Source of the DNA: Coriaria nepalensis
Taxonomy: Eukaryota > Streptophyta > Magnoliopsida > Cucurbitales > Coriariaceae
Assembly: GCA_027186245.1 (NCBI GenBank)
Contig: CP114482.1
Span: 20,107,209-20,171,208 of the forward strand
Direction of reading: 5' to 3'
Length of the DNA: 64,000 bases
A program made the position numbers and the translations under genes. Under the pieces are notes generated by a model. That model made no database searches. It saw only the letters and a program-made list of their open reading frames with translations, and was not told the origin of the DNA. Shown one piece after another: positions 36,300 through 51,000 of this stretch (its first letter is position 1; each line of letters begins with the position of its first letter).

Positions 36300-38605
36300 A
36301 AAAGTCTCGATTGAAGAGCGAAAATAGAATTTGTTCAAAATGCTTTCAAATGATTTGATAACTAAAAGGGACTCAATGACATGATTTTAAGGCTAAAAAG
36401 ATGCATATTTGCCTTCAATTATTGAATTGAAAGTTCTGAACGAAAGTCGTGTTTGAAGTGCGAAAAAATAGAATTCTTTCGAATTACTTTTAATTGATTT
36501 AATGACTAGAGAAGACTCAATGACATGATTTTAAGGCTAAACAAAACGCATAATTGCCTTCAATAGATCAATTGCATGTTTTGCACAAAAGTCGTGTTTG
36601 AAATGCGAAAATAGAATTCGTTTGAATTGATTACGAATGATTTAATTCGTTTGAATTGATTACGAATGATTTACTGAGTAAAAGTGATTCAATGACATGA
36701 TTTTAAGGCTATACAAATGCCTAGTTGCCTTCAAAAGATCCATTGCAAGTTATGCACAAAAGCCGTGATTGAGGTGCGAAAAAAGATTTCGTTTAAGTTT
36801 CTTTGAAATGATTTAATTACTAGAACAGACTCGATGACATGATTTCAAGGCTAAACAATGGATAATTTGCTTGAATACATCAATTGCAAGTTATGCACAA
36901 AAGTCTCGATTGAAGAGCGAAAATAGAATTTGTTCAAAATGCTTTCAAATGATTTGATGACTAGAAGAGACTCAATGACATGATTTTAGGGCTAAAAAGA
37001 TGCATAGTTGCCTTCAATTACTGAATTGAAAGTTCTGAACGAAAGTAGTGTTTGAAGTGCGAAAAAATAGAATTCTTTTGAATTACTTTTAATTGATTTA
37101 ATGACTAGAGAAGACTCAATGACATGATTTTAAGGCTAAACAAACGCATAATTGCCTTCAATAGATCAATTGCATGTTTTGCACAAAAGTCATGTTTGAC
37201 ATGCGAAAATAGAATTCGTTTGATTTGATTTCGAATGATTTACTGACTAAAAGTGACTCAATGACCTGATTTTAAGGCTATACAAATGCCTAGTTGCCTT
37301 CAAAAGATCCATTGCAAGTTATGCACAAAAGCCGTGGTTGAGGTGCGAAAAAAGATTTCGTTCGAATTTCTTTGAAATGATTTAATTACTAAAAGAGACT
37401 CAGTGACATGATTTCAAGGCTAAACAATGGATAATTTGCTTGAAAACATCAATTGCAAGTTATGCACAAAAGTCTCGATTGAAGAGCGAAAATAGAATTT
37501 GTTCAAAATGATTTCAAATGATTTGATGACTGGAAGAGACTCAATGACATGATTTTAAGGCTAAAAAGATGCATAGTTGCCTTCAATTATTGAATTGAAA
37601 GTTCTAAACGAAAGTCGTGTTTGAAGTGCGAAAAAATAGAATTCTTTCGAATTACTTTTAATTGATTTAATGACTAGAGAAGACTCAATGACATGATTTT
37701 AAGGCTAAACAAACGCATAATTGCCTTCAATAGATCAATTGCATGTTTTGCACAAAAGTCGTGTTTCAAATGCGAAAATAGAATTCGTTTCAATTGATTA
37801 CGAATGATTTACTGAGTAAAAGTGATTCAATGACATGATTTTAAGGCTAGACAAATGCCTAGTTGCCTTCAAAAGATCCATTGCAAGTTATGCACAAAAG
37901 CCGTGGTTGAGGTGCGAAAAAAGATTTCGTTCGAATTTCTTTGAAATGATTTAATTACTAAAAGAGACTCAATGACATGATTTCAAGGCTAAACAATGGA
38001 TAATTTGCTTGAATACATCAATTGCAAGTTATGCACAAAAGTCTCGATTGAAGAGCGAAAATAGAATTTGTTCAAAATGATTTCAAATGATTTGATGACT
38101 AGAAGAGACTCAATGACATGATTTTAAGGCTAAAAAGATGCATAGTTGCCTTCAATTATTGAATTGAAAGTTCTAAACGAAAGTCGTGTTTGAAGTGCGA
38201 AAAAATAGAATTCTTTCGAATTACTTTTCATTGATTTAATGACTAGAGAAGACTCAATGACATGATTTTAAGGCTAAACAAACGCATAATTGCCTTCAAT
38301 AGATCAATTGCATGTTTTGCACAAAAGTCGTGTTTGAAATGCGAAAATACAATTCGTTTGAATTGATTACGAATGATTTACTGACTAAAAGTGATTCAAT
38401 GACATGATTTTAAGGCTAGACAAATGCCTAGTTGCCTTCAAAAGATCCATTGCAAGTTATGCACAAAAGCCGTGGTTGAGGTGCGAAAAAAGATTTCGTT
38501 CGAATTTCTTTGAAATGATTTAATTACTAAAAGAGACTCAATGACATGATTTCAAGGCTAAACAATGGACAATTTGCTTGAATACATCAATTGCAAGTTA
38601 TGCAC
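36300..38605 (+). repeat. Super-repeat X-Y-Z-Z (four HORs)
   Basis: X is 36300-36898, with a 29-bp duplication in C and a one-base insertion in B (AAACAAAACGC). Y is 36899-37467, with CAATTACTG, AAAGTAGTGTTTG, TCTTTTGAATTAC and TTTGATTTGATTTCG. Z is 37468-38036 and again 38037-38605, with AAAATGATTTCAAATG and TTCTAAACG in A. It precedes two X-Y-Z units of the same kind and looks like an earlier version of them with Z doubled. Confidence 0.75.
36615..36672 (+). repeat. 29-bp tandem duplication inside a C monomer
   Basis: A 29-bp stretch beginning AATTCGTTTGAATTG and ending ACGAATGATTT is present twice, at 36615-36643 and 36644-36672, without any difference between the copies. The C monomer (36587-36757) is therefore 171 bp instead of 142. 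The duplicated stretch includes half of the EcoRI site and the ATTCG/CGAAT dyad region. Confidence 0.94.
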
Positions 38606-41600
38606 AAAAATCTCGATTGAAGAGGGAAAATAGAATTTGTTCAAAATGCTTTCAAATGATTTGATGACTAGAAGAGACTCAATGACATGATTTTAAGGCT
38701 AAAAAGATGCATATTTGCCTTCAATTATTGAATTGAAAGTTCTGAACGAAAGTCGTGTTTGAAGTGCGAAAAAATAGAATTCTTTCGAATACTTTTAGTT
38801 GATTTAATGACTAGAGAAGACTCAATGACATGATTTTAAGGCTAAACAAACGCATAATTGCCTTCAATAGATCAATTGCATGTCTTGCACAAAAGTCGTG
38901 TTTGAAATGCGAAAATAGAATTCGTTTGAATTGATTAGGAATGATTTACTTCGTTTGAATTGATTACGAATGATTTACTGAGTAAAAGTGATTCAATGAC
39001 ATGATTTTAAGGCTATACAAATGCCTAGTTGCCTTCAAAAGATCCATCGCAAGTTATGCATAAAAGCCGTGATTGAGGTGCGAAAAAAGATTTCGTTTAA
39101 GTTTCTTTGAAATGATTTAATTACTAGAACAGACTCGATGACATGATTTCAAGGCTAAACAATGGATAATTTGCTTGAATACATCAATTGCAAGTTATGC
39201 ACAAAAGTCTCGATTGAAGAGCGAAAATAGAATTTGTTCAAAATGCTTTCAAATGATTTGATGACTAGAAGAGACTCAATGACATGATTTTAAGGCTAAA
39301 AAGATGCATTGTTGCCTTCATATACTGAATTGAAAGTTCTGAACGAAAGTAGTGTTTGAAGTGCGAAAAAATAGAATTCTTTTGAATTACTTTTAATTGA
39401 TTTAATGACTAGAGAAGACTCAATGACATGATTTTAAGGCTAAACAAACGCATAATTGCCTTTAATAGATCAATTGCATGTTTTGCACAAAAGTCATGTT
39501 TGAAATGCGAAAATAGAATTCGTTTGATTTGATTTCGAATGATTTACTGACTAAAAGTGACTCAATGACATGATTTGAAGCCTATACAAATGCCTAGTTG
39601 CCTTCAAAAGATCCATTGCAAGTTATGCACAAAAGCCGTGGTTGAGGTGCGAAAAAAGATTTCGTTCGAATTTCTTTGAAATGATTTAATTACTAAAAGA
39701 GACTCAGTGACATGATTTCAAGGCTAAACAATGGATAATTTGCTTGAAAACATCAATTGCAAGTTATGCACAAAAGTCTCGATTGAAGAGCGAAAATAGA
39801 ATTTGTTCAAAATGATTTCAAATGATTTGATGACTAGAAGAGACTCAATGACATGATTTTAAGGCTAAAAAGATGCATAGTTGCCTTCAATTATTGAATT
39901 GAAAGTTCTAAACGAAAGTCGTGATTGAAGTGCGAAAAAATAGAATTCTTTCGAATTACTTTTCATTGATTTAATGACTAGAGAAGATTCAATGACATGA
40001 TTTTAAGGCTAAACAAACGCATAATTGCCTTCAATAGATCAATTGCATGTTTTGCACAAAAGTCGTGTTTCAAATGCGAAAATAGAATTCGTTTCAATTG
40101 ATTACGAATGATTTACTGACTAAAAGTGATTCAATGACATGATTTTAAGGCTAGACAAATGCCTAGTTGCCTTCAAAAGATCCATTGCAAGTTATGCACA
40201 AAAGCCGTGGTTGAGGTGCGAAAAAAGATTTCGTTCGAATTTCTTTGAAATGATTTAATTACTAAAAGAGACTCAATGACATGATTTCAAGGCTAAACAA
40301 TGGATAATTTGCTTGAATACATCAATTGCAAGTTATGCACAAAAATCTCGATTGAAGAGGGAAAATAGAATTTGTTCAAAATGCTTTCAAATGATTTGAT
40401 GACTAGAAGAGACTCAATGACATGATTTTAAGGCTAAAAAGATGCATATTTGCCTTCAATTATTGAATTGAAAGTTCTGAACGAAAGTCGTGTTTGAAGT
40501 GCGAAAAAATAGAATTCTTTCGAATACTTTTAGTTGATTTAATGACTAGAGAACACTCAATGACATGATTTTAAGGCTAAACAAACGCATAATTGCCTTC
40601 AATAGATCAATTGCATGTTTTGCACAAAAGTCGTGTTTGAAATGCGAAAATAGAATTCGTTTGAATTGATTACGAATGATTTACTGAGTAAAAGTGATTC
40701 AATGACATGATTTTAAGGCTATACAAATGCCTAGTTGCCTTCAAAAGATCCATCGCAAGTTATGCACAAAAGCCGTGATTGAGGTGCGAAAAAAGATTTC
40801 GTTTAATTTTCTTTGAAATGATTTAATTACTAGAACAGACTCGATGACATGATTTCAAGGCTAAACAATGGATAATTTGCTTGAATACATCAATTGCAAG
40901 TTATGCACAAAAGTCTCGATTGAAGAGCGAAAATAGAATTTGTTCAAAATGCTTTCAAATGATTTGATGACTAGAAGAGACTCAATGACATGATTTTAAG
41001 GCTAAAAAGATGCATTGTTGCCTTCAATTACTGAATTGAAAGTTCTGAACGAAAGTAGTGTTTGAAGTGCGAAAAAATAGAATTCTTTTGAATTACTTTT
41101 AATTGATTTAATGACTAGAGAAGACTCAATGACATGATTTTAAGTCTAAACAAACGCATAATTGCCTTTAATAGATCAATTGCATGTTTTGCACAAAAGT
41201 CATGTTTGAAATGCGAAAATAGAATTCGTTTGATTTGATTTCGAATGATTTACTGACTAAAAGTGACTCAATGACATGATTTGAAGCCTATACAAATGCC
41301 TAGTTGCCTTCAAAAGATCCATTGCAAGTTATGCACAAAAGCCGTGGTTGAGGTGCGAAAAAAGATTTCGTTCGAATTTCTTTGAAATGATTTAATTACT
41401 AAAAGAGACTCAGTGACATGATTTCAAGGCTAAACAATGGATAATTTGCTTGAAAACATCAATTGCAAGTTATGCACAAAAGTCTCGATTGAAGAGCGAA
41501 AATAGAATTTGTTCAAAATGATTTCAAATGATTTGATGACTAGAAGAGACTCAATGACATGATTTTAAGGCTAAAAAGATGCATAGTTGCCTTCAATTAT

Positions 41601-42046
41601 TGAATTGAAAGTTCTAAACGAAAGTCGTGTTTGAAGTGCGAAAAAATAGAATTCTTTCGAATTACTTTTAATTGATTTAATGACTAGGGAAGACTCAATG
41701 ACATGATTTTAAGGCTAAACAAACGCATAATTGCCTTCAATAGATCAATTGCATGTTTTGCACAAAAGTCGTGTTTCAAATGCGAAAATAGAATTCGTTT
41801 CAATTGATTACGAATGATTTACTGACTAAAAGTGATTCAATGACATGATTTTAAGGCTAGACAAATGCCTAGTTGCCTTCAAAAGATCCATTGCAAGTTA
41901 TGCACAAAAGCCGTGGTTGAGGTGCGAAAAAAGATTTCGTTCGAATTTCTTTGAAATGATTTAATTACTAAAAGAGACTCAATGACATGATTTCAAGGCT
42001 AAACAATGGATAATTTGCTTGAATACATCAATTGCAAGTTATGCAC
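38606..42046 (+). repeat. Two X-Y-Z three-HOR super-repeat units
   Basis: The units are 38606-40340 (X 38606, Y 39203, Z 39772) and 40341-42046 (X 40341, Y 40909, Z 41478). They share AAAAATCTCG and GAAGAGGGAAAATAG in X, GATGCATTGTTGCC in Y, TGATTTGAAGCC in the C monomer of Y, and TTTCAAATGCG with TTTCAATTG in the C monomer of Z. The first is 1735 bp and the second 1706 bp. The difference is a 29-bp duplication present only in the first. Confidence 0.85.
38921..38978 (+). repeat. Second 29-bp tandem duplication in a C monomer
   Basis: The units are 38921-38949 and 38950-38978, both starting TTCGTTTGAATTGATTA. The first unit has AGGAATG where the second has ACGAATG. The host C monomer (38891-39061) is 171 bp. 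The insertion is at the same place as the one at 36.6 kb and differs at the junction by one base (ATTTACTTCG here, ATTTAATTCG there), so both may come from one event spread by HOR amplification. Confidence 0.93.
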
Positions 42047-45000
42047 AAAAGTCTCGATTGAAGAGCGAAAATAGAATTTGTTCAAAATGCTTTCAAATGA
42101 TTTGATGACTAGAAGAGACTCAATGAAATGATTTTAAGGCTAAAAAGATGCGTAGTTGCCTTCAATTATTGAATTGAAAGTTCTGAACGAAAGTCGTGTT
42201 TGAAGTGCGGAAAAATAGAATTCTTTCGAATTACTTTTAATTGATTTAATGACTCGAGAAGACTCAATGACATGATTTTAAGGTTAAACAAACGCATAAT
42301 TGCCTGCAATAGATCAATTGCATGTTTTGCACAAAAGTCGTGTTTGAAATGCGAAAATAGTATTCGTTTGAATTGATTTCGAATGATTTACTGACTAAAA
42401 GTGACTCAACGACATGATTTTAAGGATATACAAATGCCTAGTTGCCTTCAAAACATTCATTGCAAATTATGCACAAAAGCCGTGGTTCAGGTGCGAAAAA
42501 AGATTTCGTTTAAATTTCTTTGAAATGATTTAATTACTAGAAGAGACTCGATGACATGATTTCAAGGCTAAACAATGGATAATTTGCTCGAAAACATCAA
42601 TTGCAAGTTATGAACAAAAGTCTCGATTGAAGAGCGAAAATAGAATTTGTTCAAAATGCTTTCAAATGAATTGATGACTAGAAGAGACTCAATGACATGA
42701 TTTTAAGGCGAAAAAGATGCATAGTTGCCTTCAATTGTTGAATTGGAAGTTCTGAACGAAAGTCATGTTTGAAGTGCGAAAAAATAGAATTCTCTCGAAT
42801 TACTTTTAATTAATTTAATGACTAGAGAAGACTCAATGACATGATTTTAAGGCTAAACAAACGCATAATTGCCTTCAATAGATCAATTGCATGTTTTGCA
42901 CAAAAGTCGTGTTTGAAATGCGAAAATAGAATTCGTTTGACTTGATTACGAATTATTTACTGACTAAAGTGATTCAATGACATGATTTTAAGGCTATAAA
43001 ATGCCTAGTTGCCTTCCAAAGATCCATTGCAAGTTATGCACAAAAGCCGTGGTTGAGGTGCGAAAAAAGATTTCGTTTAAATTTCTTTGAAATGTTTTAA
43101 TTACAAAAAGAGACTCAATGACATGATTTCAAGGCTAAACAATGGATAATTTGCTTGAAAACATCAATTGCAAGTTATGCACAAAAGTCTCGATTGAAGA
43201 GCGAAAATAGAATTTGTTCAAAATGCTTTCAAATGATTTGATAACTAGAAGAGACTCAATGACATGATTTTAAGGCTAAAAAGATGCATAGTTGCCTTCA
43301 ATTATTGAATTGAAAGTTCTGAACGAAAGTCGTGTTTGAAGTGCGGAAAAATAGAATTCTTTCGAATTACTTTTAATTGATTTAATGACTCGAGAAGACT
43401 CAATGACATGATTTTAAGGTTAAACAAACGCATAATTGCCTGCAATAGATCAATTGCATGTTTTGCACAAAAGTCGTGTTTGAAATGCGAAAATAGAATT
43501 CGTTTGAATTGATTACGAATGATTTACTGACTAAAAGTGATTCAATGACATGATTTTAAGGCTATACAAATGCCTAGTTGCCTTCAAAAGATCCATTGCA
43601 AATTATGCTCGCAACTATTGGTTCAAGTGCGAAAAAAGATTTCGTTCGAATTTCTTGAAATGATTTAATTACTAAAAGAGACTCAATGACATGATTTCAA
43701 GGTTAAACAATGGATAATTTGCTTGAAAACATCAATTGCAAGTTATGCACAAAAGTCTCGATTGAAGAGCGAAAATAGAATTTGTTCAAAATGCTTTCAA
43801 ATGATTTGATGACTAGAAGAGACTCAATGAAATGATTTTAAGGCTAAAAAGATGCGTAGTTGCCTTCAATTATTGAATTGAAAGTTCTGAACGAATGTCG
43901 TGTTTGAAGTGCGAAAAAATAGAATTCCTTCGAATTACTTTTAATTGATTTAATGACTAGAGAAGACTCAATGACATGATTTTAAGGCTAAACAAACGCA
44001 TAATTGCCTTCAATAGATCAATTGCAGGTTTTGCACAAAAGTCGTGTTTGAAATGCGAAAATAGAATTCGTTTGAATTGATTACGAATGATTTACTGACT
44101 AAAAGTGATTCAACGACATGATTTTAAGGCTATACAAATGCCTAGTTGCCTTCAAAAGATCCATTGCAAATTATGCACGAAATTATTGGTTTAAGTGCGA
44201 AAAAAGATTTCGTTCGAATTTCTTTGAAATGATTTAATTACTAAAAGAGACTCAATGACATGATTTCAAGGTTAAACAATGGATAATTTGCTTCAAAACA
44301 TCAATTGCAAGTTATGCACAAAAGTCTCGATTGAAGAGCAAAAATAGAATTTGTTCAAAATGCTTTCAAATGATTTGATAACTAGAAGGGACTCAATGAC
44401 ATGATTTTAAGGCTAAAAAGATGCATAGTTGCCTTCAATTACTGAATTGAAAGTTCTGAACGAAAGTCGTGTTTGAAGTGCGAAAAAATAGAATTCTTTC
44501 GAATTACTTTTAATTCATTTAATGACTAGAGAAGACTCAATGACATGATTTTAAGGCTAAACAAACGCATAATTGCCTTCAATAGATCAATTGCATGTTT
44601 TGCACAAAAGTCGTGTTTGAAATGCGAAAATAGAATTCGTTTGAATTGATTTCGAATGATTTACTGACTAAAAGTGACTCACTGACATGATTTTAAGGCT
44701 ATACAAATGCCTAGTTGCCTTCAAAAGATCCATTGCAAATTATGCACAAAAGCCGTGGTTCAGGTGCGAAAAAAGATTTCTTTTAAATTTCTTTGAAATG
44801 ATTTAATTACTAGAGGAGACTGGATGACACGATTTCAAGGCTAAACAATGGATAATTGGATTGAATACATCAACTGCAAGTTATGCACAAAAGTCTCGAT
44901 TGAAGAGCGAAAATAGAATTTGTTCAAAATGCTTCCAAATGATTTGATGACTAGAAGAGACTCAATGACATGATTTTAAGGCTAAAAAGATGCATAGTTG

Positions 45001-48000
45001 CCTTCAATTATTGAATTGAAAGTTCTGAACGAAAGTCGTGTTTGAAGTGCGAAAAAATAGAATTCTTTCGAATTACTTTTAATTGATTTAATGACTAGAG
45101 AAGACTCAATGACATGATTTTAAGGCTAAACAAAACGCATAATTGCCTTCAATAGATCAATTGCATGTTTTGCACAAAAGTCGTGTTTGAAATGCGAAAA
45201 TAGAATTCGTTTGAATTGATTACGAATGATTTACTGACTAAAAGTGATTCAACGACATGATTTTAAGGCTATACAAATGCCTAGTTGCCTTCAAAAGATC
45301 CATTGCGAATTATGCACGAAACTATTGGTTCAAGTGCGAAAAAAGATTTTGTTCGAATTTCTTGAAATGATTTAATTACTAAAAGAGACTCAATGACATG
45401 ATTTCAAGGTTAAACAATGGATAATTTGCTTGAAAACATCAATCGCAAGTTATGCACAAAAGTCTCGATTGAAGAGCGAAAATAGAATTTGTTCAAAATG
45501 CTTTCAAATGATTTGATGACTAGAAGAGACTCAATGACATGATTTTAAGGCTAAAAAGATGCATAGGTGCCTTCAATTATTGAATTGAAAGTTCTGAACG
45601 AAAGTCGTGTTTGAAGTGCGAAAAAATAGAATTCTTTCGAATTACTTTTAATTGATTTAATGACTAGAGAAGACTCAATGACATGATTTTAAGGCTAAAC
45701 AAAACGCATAATTGCCTTCAATAGATCAATTGCATGTTTTGCACAAAAGTCGTGTTTGAAATGCGAAAATAGAATTCGTTTGAATTGATTTCGAATGATT
45801 TACTGACTAAAAGTGACTCAATGACATGATTTTAAGGCTATACAAATGCCTAGTTGCCTTCAAAAGATCCATTGCAAATTATGCACAAAAGCCATGGTTC
45901 CGGTGCGAAAAAAGATTTCGTTTAAATTTCTTTGAAATGATTTAATTACTAGAAGAGACTCGATGACATGATTTCAAGGCTAAACAATGGATAATTGGCT
46001 TGAATACATCAATTGCAAGTTATGCACAAAAGTCTCGATTGAAGAGCGAAAATAGAATTTGTTCAAAATGCTTTCAAATGATTTGATAACTAAAAGGGAC
46101 TCAATGACATGATTTTAAGGCTAAAAAGATGCATAGTTGCCTTCAATTATTGAATTGAAAGTTCTGAACGAAAGTCGTGTTTGAAGTGCGAAAAAATAGA
46201 ATTCTTTCGAATTACTTTTAATTGATTTAATGACTAGAGAAGACTCAATGACATGATTTTAAGGCTAAACAAACGCATAATTGCCTTCAATAGATCAATT
46301 GCATGTTTTGCACAAAAGTCGTGTTTGAAATGCGAAAATAGAATTCGTTTGAATTGATTTCGAATGATTTACTGACTAAAAGTGACTCACTGACATGATT
46401 TTAAGGCTATAGAAATGCCTAGTTGCCATCAAAAGATCCATTGCAAGTTATGCACAAAAGCCGTGGTTGAGGTGCGAAAAAAGATTTCGTTTAAATTTCT
46501 TTGAAATGATTTAATTATTAGAAGAGACTCGATGACATGATTTCAAGGCTAAACAATGGATAATTTGCTTGAAAACATCAATTGCAAGTTATGCACAAAA
46601 GTCTCGATTGAAGAGCGAAAATAGAATTTGTTCCAAATGCTTTCAAATGATTTGATGACTAGAAGAGACTCAATGACATGATTTTAAGGCTAAAAAGATG
46701 CATAGTTGCCTTCAATTATTGAATTGAAAGTTCTGAACGAAAGTCGTGTTTGAAGTGCGAAAAAATAGAATTCTTTCGAATTACTTTTAATTGATTTAGT
46801 GACTAGAGAAGACTCAATGACATGATTTTAAGGCTAAACAAACGCATAATTGCCTTCAATAGATCAATTGCATGTTTTGCACAAAAGTCGTGTTTGAAAT
46901 GCGAAAATAGAATTCGTTTCAATTGATTTCGAATGATTTACTGACTAAAAGTGACTCACTGACATGATTTTAAGGCTATACAAATGCCTAGTTGCCTTCA
47001 AAAGATCCATTGCAAATTATGCACAAAAGCCATGGTTCCGGTGCGAAAAAAGATTTCGTTTAAATTTCTTTGAAATGATTTAATTACTAGAAGAGACTCG
47101 ATGACATGATTTCAAGACTAAACAATGGATAATTGACTTGAATACATCAATTGCAAGTTATGCACAAAGGTCTCGATTGAAGAGCGAAAATAGAATTTGT
47201 TCAAAATGCTTTCAAATGATTTGATAACTAGAAGGGACTCAATGACATGATTTTAAGGCTAAAAAGATGCATAGTTGCCTTCAATTATTGAATTGAAAGT
47301 TCTGAACGAAAGTCGTGTTTGAAGTGCGAAAAAATAGAATTCTTTCGAATTACTTTTAATTGATTTAATGACTAGAGAAGACTCAATGACATGATTTTAA
47401 GGCTAAACAAACGCATAATTGCCTTCAATAGATCAATTGCATGTTTTGCACAAAAGTCGTGTTTGAAATGCGAAAATAGAATTCGTTTGAATTGATTTCG
47501 AATGATTTACTGACTAAAAGTGACTCACTGACATGATTTTAAGGCTATACAAATGCCTAGTTGCCTTCAAAAGATCCATTGCAAGTTATGCACAAAAGCC
47601 GTGGTTGAGGTGCGAAAAAAGATTTCGTTTAAATTTCTTTGAAATGATTTAATTACTAGAAGAGACTCGATGACATGATTTCAAGGCTAAACAATGGATA
47701 ATTTGCTTGAAAACATCATTTGCAAGTTATGCACAAAAGTTTCGATTGAAGAGCGAAAATAGAATTTGTTCCAAATGCTTTCAAATGATTTGATGACTAG
47801 AAGAGACTCAATGACATGATTTTAAGGCTAAAAAGATGCATAGTTGCCTTCAATTATTGAATTGAAAGTTCTGAACGAAAGTCGTGTTTGAAGTGCGAAA
47901 AAATAGAATTCTTTCGAATTACTTTTAATTGATTTAATGACTAGAGAAGACTCAATGACATGATTTTAAGGCTAAACAAACGCATAATTGCCTTCAATAG

Positions 48001-51000
48001 ATCAATTGCATGTTTTGCACAAAAGTCGTGTTTGAAATGCGAAAATAGAATTCGTTTCAATTGATTTCGAATGATTTACTGACTAAAAGTGACTCACTGA
48101 CATGATTTTAAGGCTATACAAATGCCTAGTTGCCTTCAAAAGATCCATTGCAAATTATGCACAAAAGCCATGGTTCCGGTGCGAAAAAAGATTTCGTTTA
48201 AATTTCTTTGAAATGATTTAATTACTAGAAGAGACTCGATGACATGATTTCAAGACTAAAAAATGGATAATTGACTTGAATACATCAATTGCAAGTTATG
48301 CACAAAAGTCTCGATTGAAGAGCGAAAATAGAATTTGTTCAAAATGCTTTCAAATGATTTGATAACTAGAAGGGACTCAATGACATGATTTTAAGGCTAA
48401 AAAGATGCATAGTTGCCTTCAATTATTGAATTGAAAGTTCTGAACGAAAGTCGTGTTTGAAGTGCGAAAAAATAGAATTCTTTCGAATTACTTTTAATTG
48501 ATTTAATGACTAGAGAAGACTCAATGACATGATTTTAAGGCTAAACAAACGCATCATTGCCTTCAATAGATCAATTGCATGTTTTGCACAAAAGTCGTGT
48601 TTGAAATGCGAAAATAGAATTCGTTTGAATTGATTTCGAATGATTTACTGACTAAAAGTGACTCACTGACATGATTTTAAGGCTATACAAATGCCTAGTA
48701 GCCTTCAAAAGATCCATTGCAAATTATGCACAAAAGCCATGGTTCCGGTGCGAAAAAAGATTTCGTTTAAATTTCTTTGAAATGATTTAATTACTAGAAG
48801 AGACTCGATGACATGATTTCAAGGCTAAACAATGGATAATTGGCTTGAATACATCAATTGCAAGTTATGCACAAAAGTCTCGATCGAAGAGCGAAAATAG
48901 AATTTGTTCAAAATGCTTTCAAATGATTTGATAACTAGAAGGGACTCAATGACATGATTTTAAGGCTAAAAAGATGCATAGTTGCCTTCAATTATTGAAT
49001 TGAAAGTTCTGAACGAAAGTCGTGTTTGAAGTGCGAAAAAATAGAATTCTTTCGAATTACTTTTAATTGATTTAATGACTAGAGAAGACTCAATGACATG
49101 ATTTTAAGGCTAAACAAACGCATAATTGCCTTCAATAGATCAATTGCATGTTTTGCACAAAAGTCGTGTTTGAAATGCGAAAATAGAATTCGTTTGAATT
49201 GATTTCGAATGATTTACTGACTAAAAGTGACTCACTGACATGATTTTAAGGCTATACAAATGCCTAGTAGCCTTCAAAAGATCCATTGCAAATTATGCAC
49301 AAAAGCCGTGGTTGAGGTGCGAAAAAAGATTTCGTTTAAATTTCTTTGAAATGATTTAATTACTAAGAGAGACTCGATGACATGATTTCAAGGCTAAACA
49401 ATGGATAATTTGCTTGAAAACATCAATTGCAAGTTATGCACAAAAGTCTCGATTGAAGAGCGAAAATAGAATTTGTTCAAATGCTTTCAAATGATTTGAT
49501 AACTAGAAGAGACTCAATGACATGATTTTAAGGCTAAAAAGATGCATAGTTGCTTTCAATTATTGAATTGAAAGTTCTGAACGAAAGTCGTGTTTCAAGT
49601 GCGAAAAACTAGAATTCTTTCGAATTACTTTTAATTGATTTAATGACTAGAGAAGACTCAATGACATGATTTTAAGGCTAAACAAACGCATAATTGCCTT
49701 CAATAGATCAATTGCATGTTTTGCACAAAAGTCGTGTTTACAATGCGAAAATAGAATTCGTTTGAATTGATTTCGAATGATTTACTGACTAAAAGTAACT
49801 CAATGACATGATTTTAAGGCTATACAAATGCCTAGTTGCCTTCTAAAGATCCATTGCAAATTATGCACAAAAGCCGTGGTTCAGGTGCGAAAAAAGATTT
49901 CGTTTAATTTCTTCGAAATGATTTAATTACTAGAAGATACTTGATGACATGATTTCAAGGCTAAACAATGGATAATTTGCTTGAATTGATCAATTGCAAG
50001 TTATGCACAAAAGTCTCGATTGAAGAGCGAAAATAGAATTTGTTCGTAATGCTTTTAAATGATTTGCTGACTAGAAAAGACTCAATGACGTGATTTTAAG
50101 GCTAAAAAGATGCATAATTGCCTTCAATTATTGAATTGAAAGTTCTGAACGAAAGTCGTGTTTGAAGTGCGAAAAAATAGAATTCTTTCGAATTACTTTT
50201 AGTTGATTTAATGACTAGAGAAGACTCAATGACATGATTTTAAGGCTAAACAAACGCATCATTGCCTTCAATAGATCAATTGCATGTTTTGCACAAAAGT
50301 CGTGTTTGAAATGCGAAAATAGAATTCGTTTGAATTGATTTCGAATGATTTACTGACTAAAAGTGACTCACTGACATGATTTTAAGGCTATACAAATGCC
50401 TAGTAGCCTTCAAAAGATCCATTGCAAATTATGCACAAAAGCCATGTTTCCGGTGCGAAAAAAGATTTCGTTTAAATTTCTTTGAAATGATTTAATTACT
50501 AGAAGAGACTCGATGACATGATTTCAAGACTAAACAATGGATAATTGGCTTGAATACATCAATTGCAAGTTATGCACAAAAGTCTCGATCGAAGAGCGAA
50601 AATAGAATTTGTTCAAAATGCTTTCAAATGATTTGATAACTAGAAGGGACTCAATGACATGATTTTAAGGCTAAAAAGATGCATAGTTGCCTTCAATTAT
50701 TGAATTGAAAGTTCTGAACGAAAGTCGTGTTTGAAGTGCGAAAAAATAGAATTCTTTCGAATTACTTTTAATTGATTTAATGACTAGAGAAGACTCAATG
50801 ACATGATTTTAAGGCTAAACAAACGCATAATTGCCTTCAATAGATCAATTGCATGTTTTGCACAAAAGTCGTGTTTGAAATGCGAAAATAGAATTCGTTT
50901 GAATTGATTTCGAATGATTTACTGACTAAAAGTGACTCACTGACATGATTTTAAGGCTATACAAATGCCTAGTAGCCTTCAAAAGATCCATTGCAAATTA

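Noticed and set aside
36587..36757. A new fifth monomer type of 171 bp
   Set aside because: The extra length is fully explained by an exact 29-bp tandem duplication inside an ordinary C monomer. The same holds for 38891-39061.
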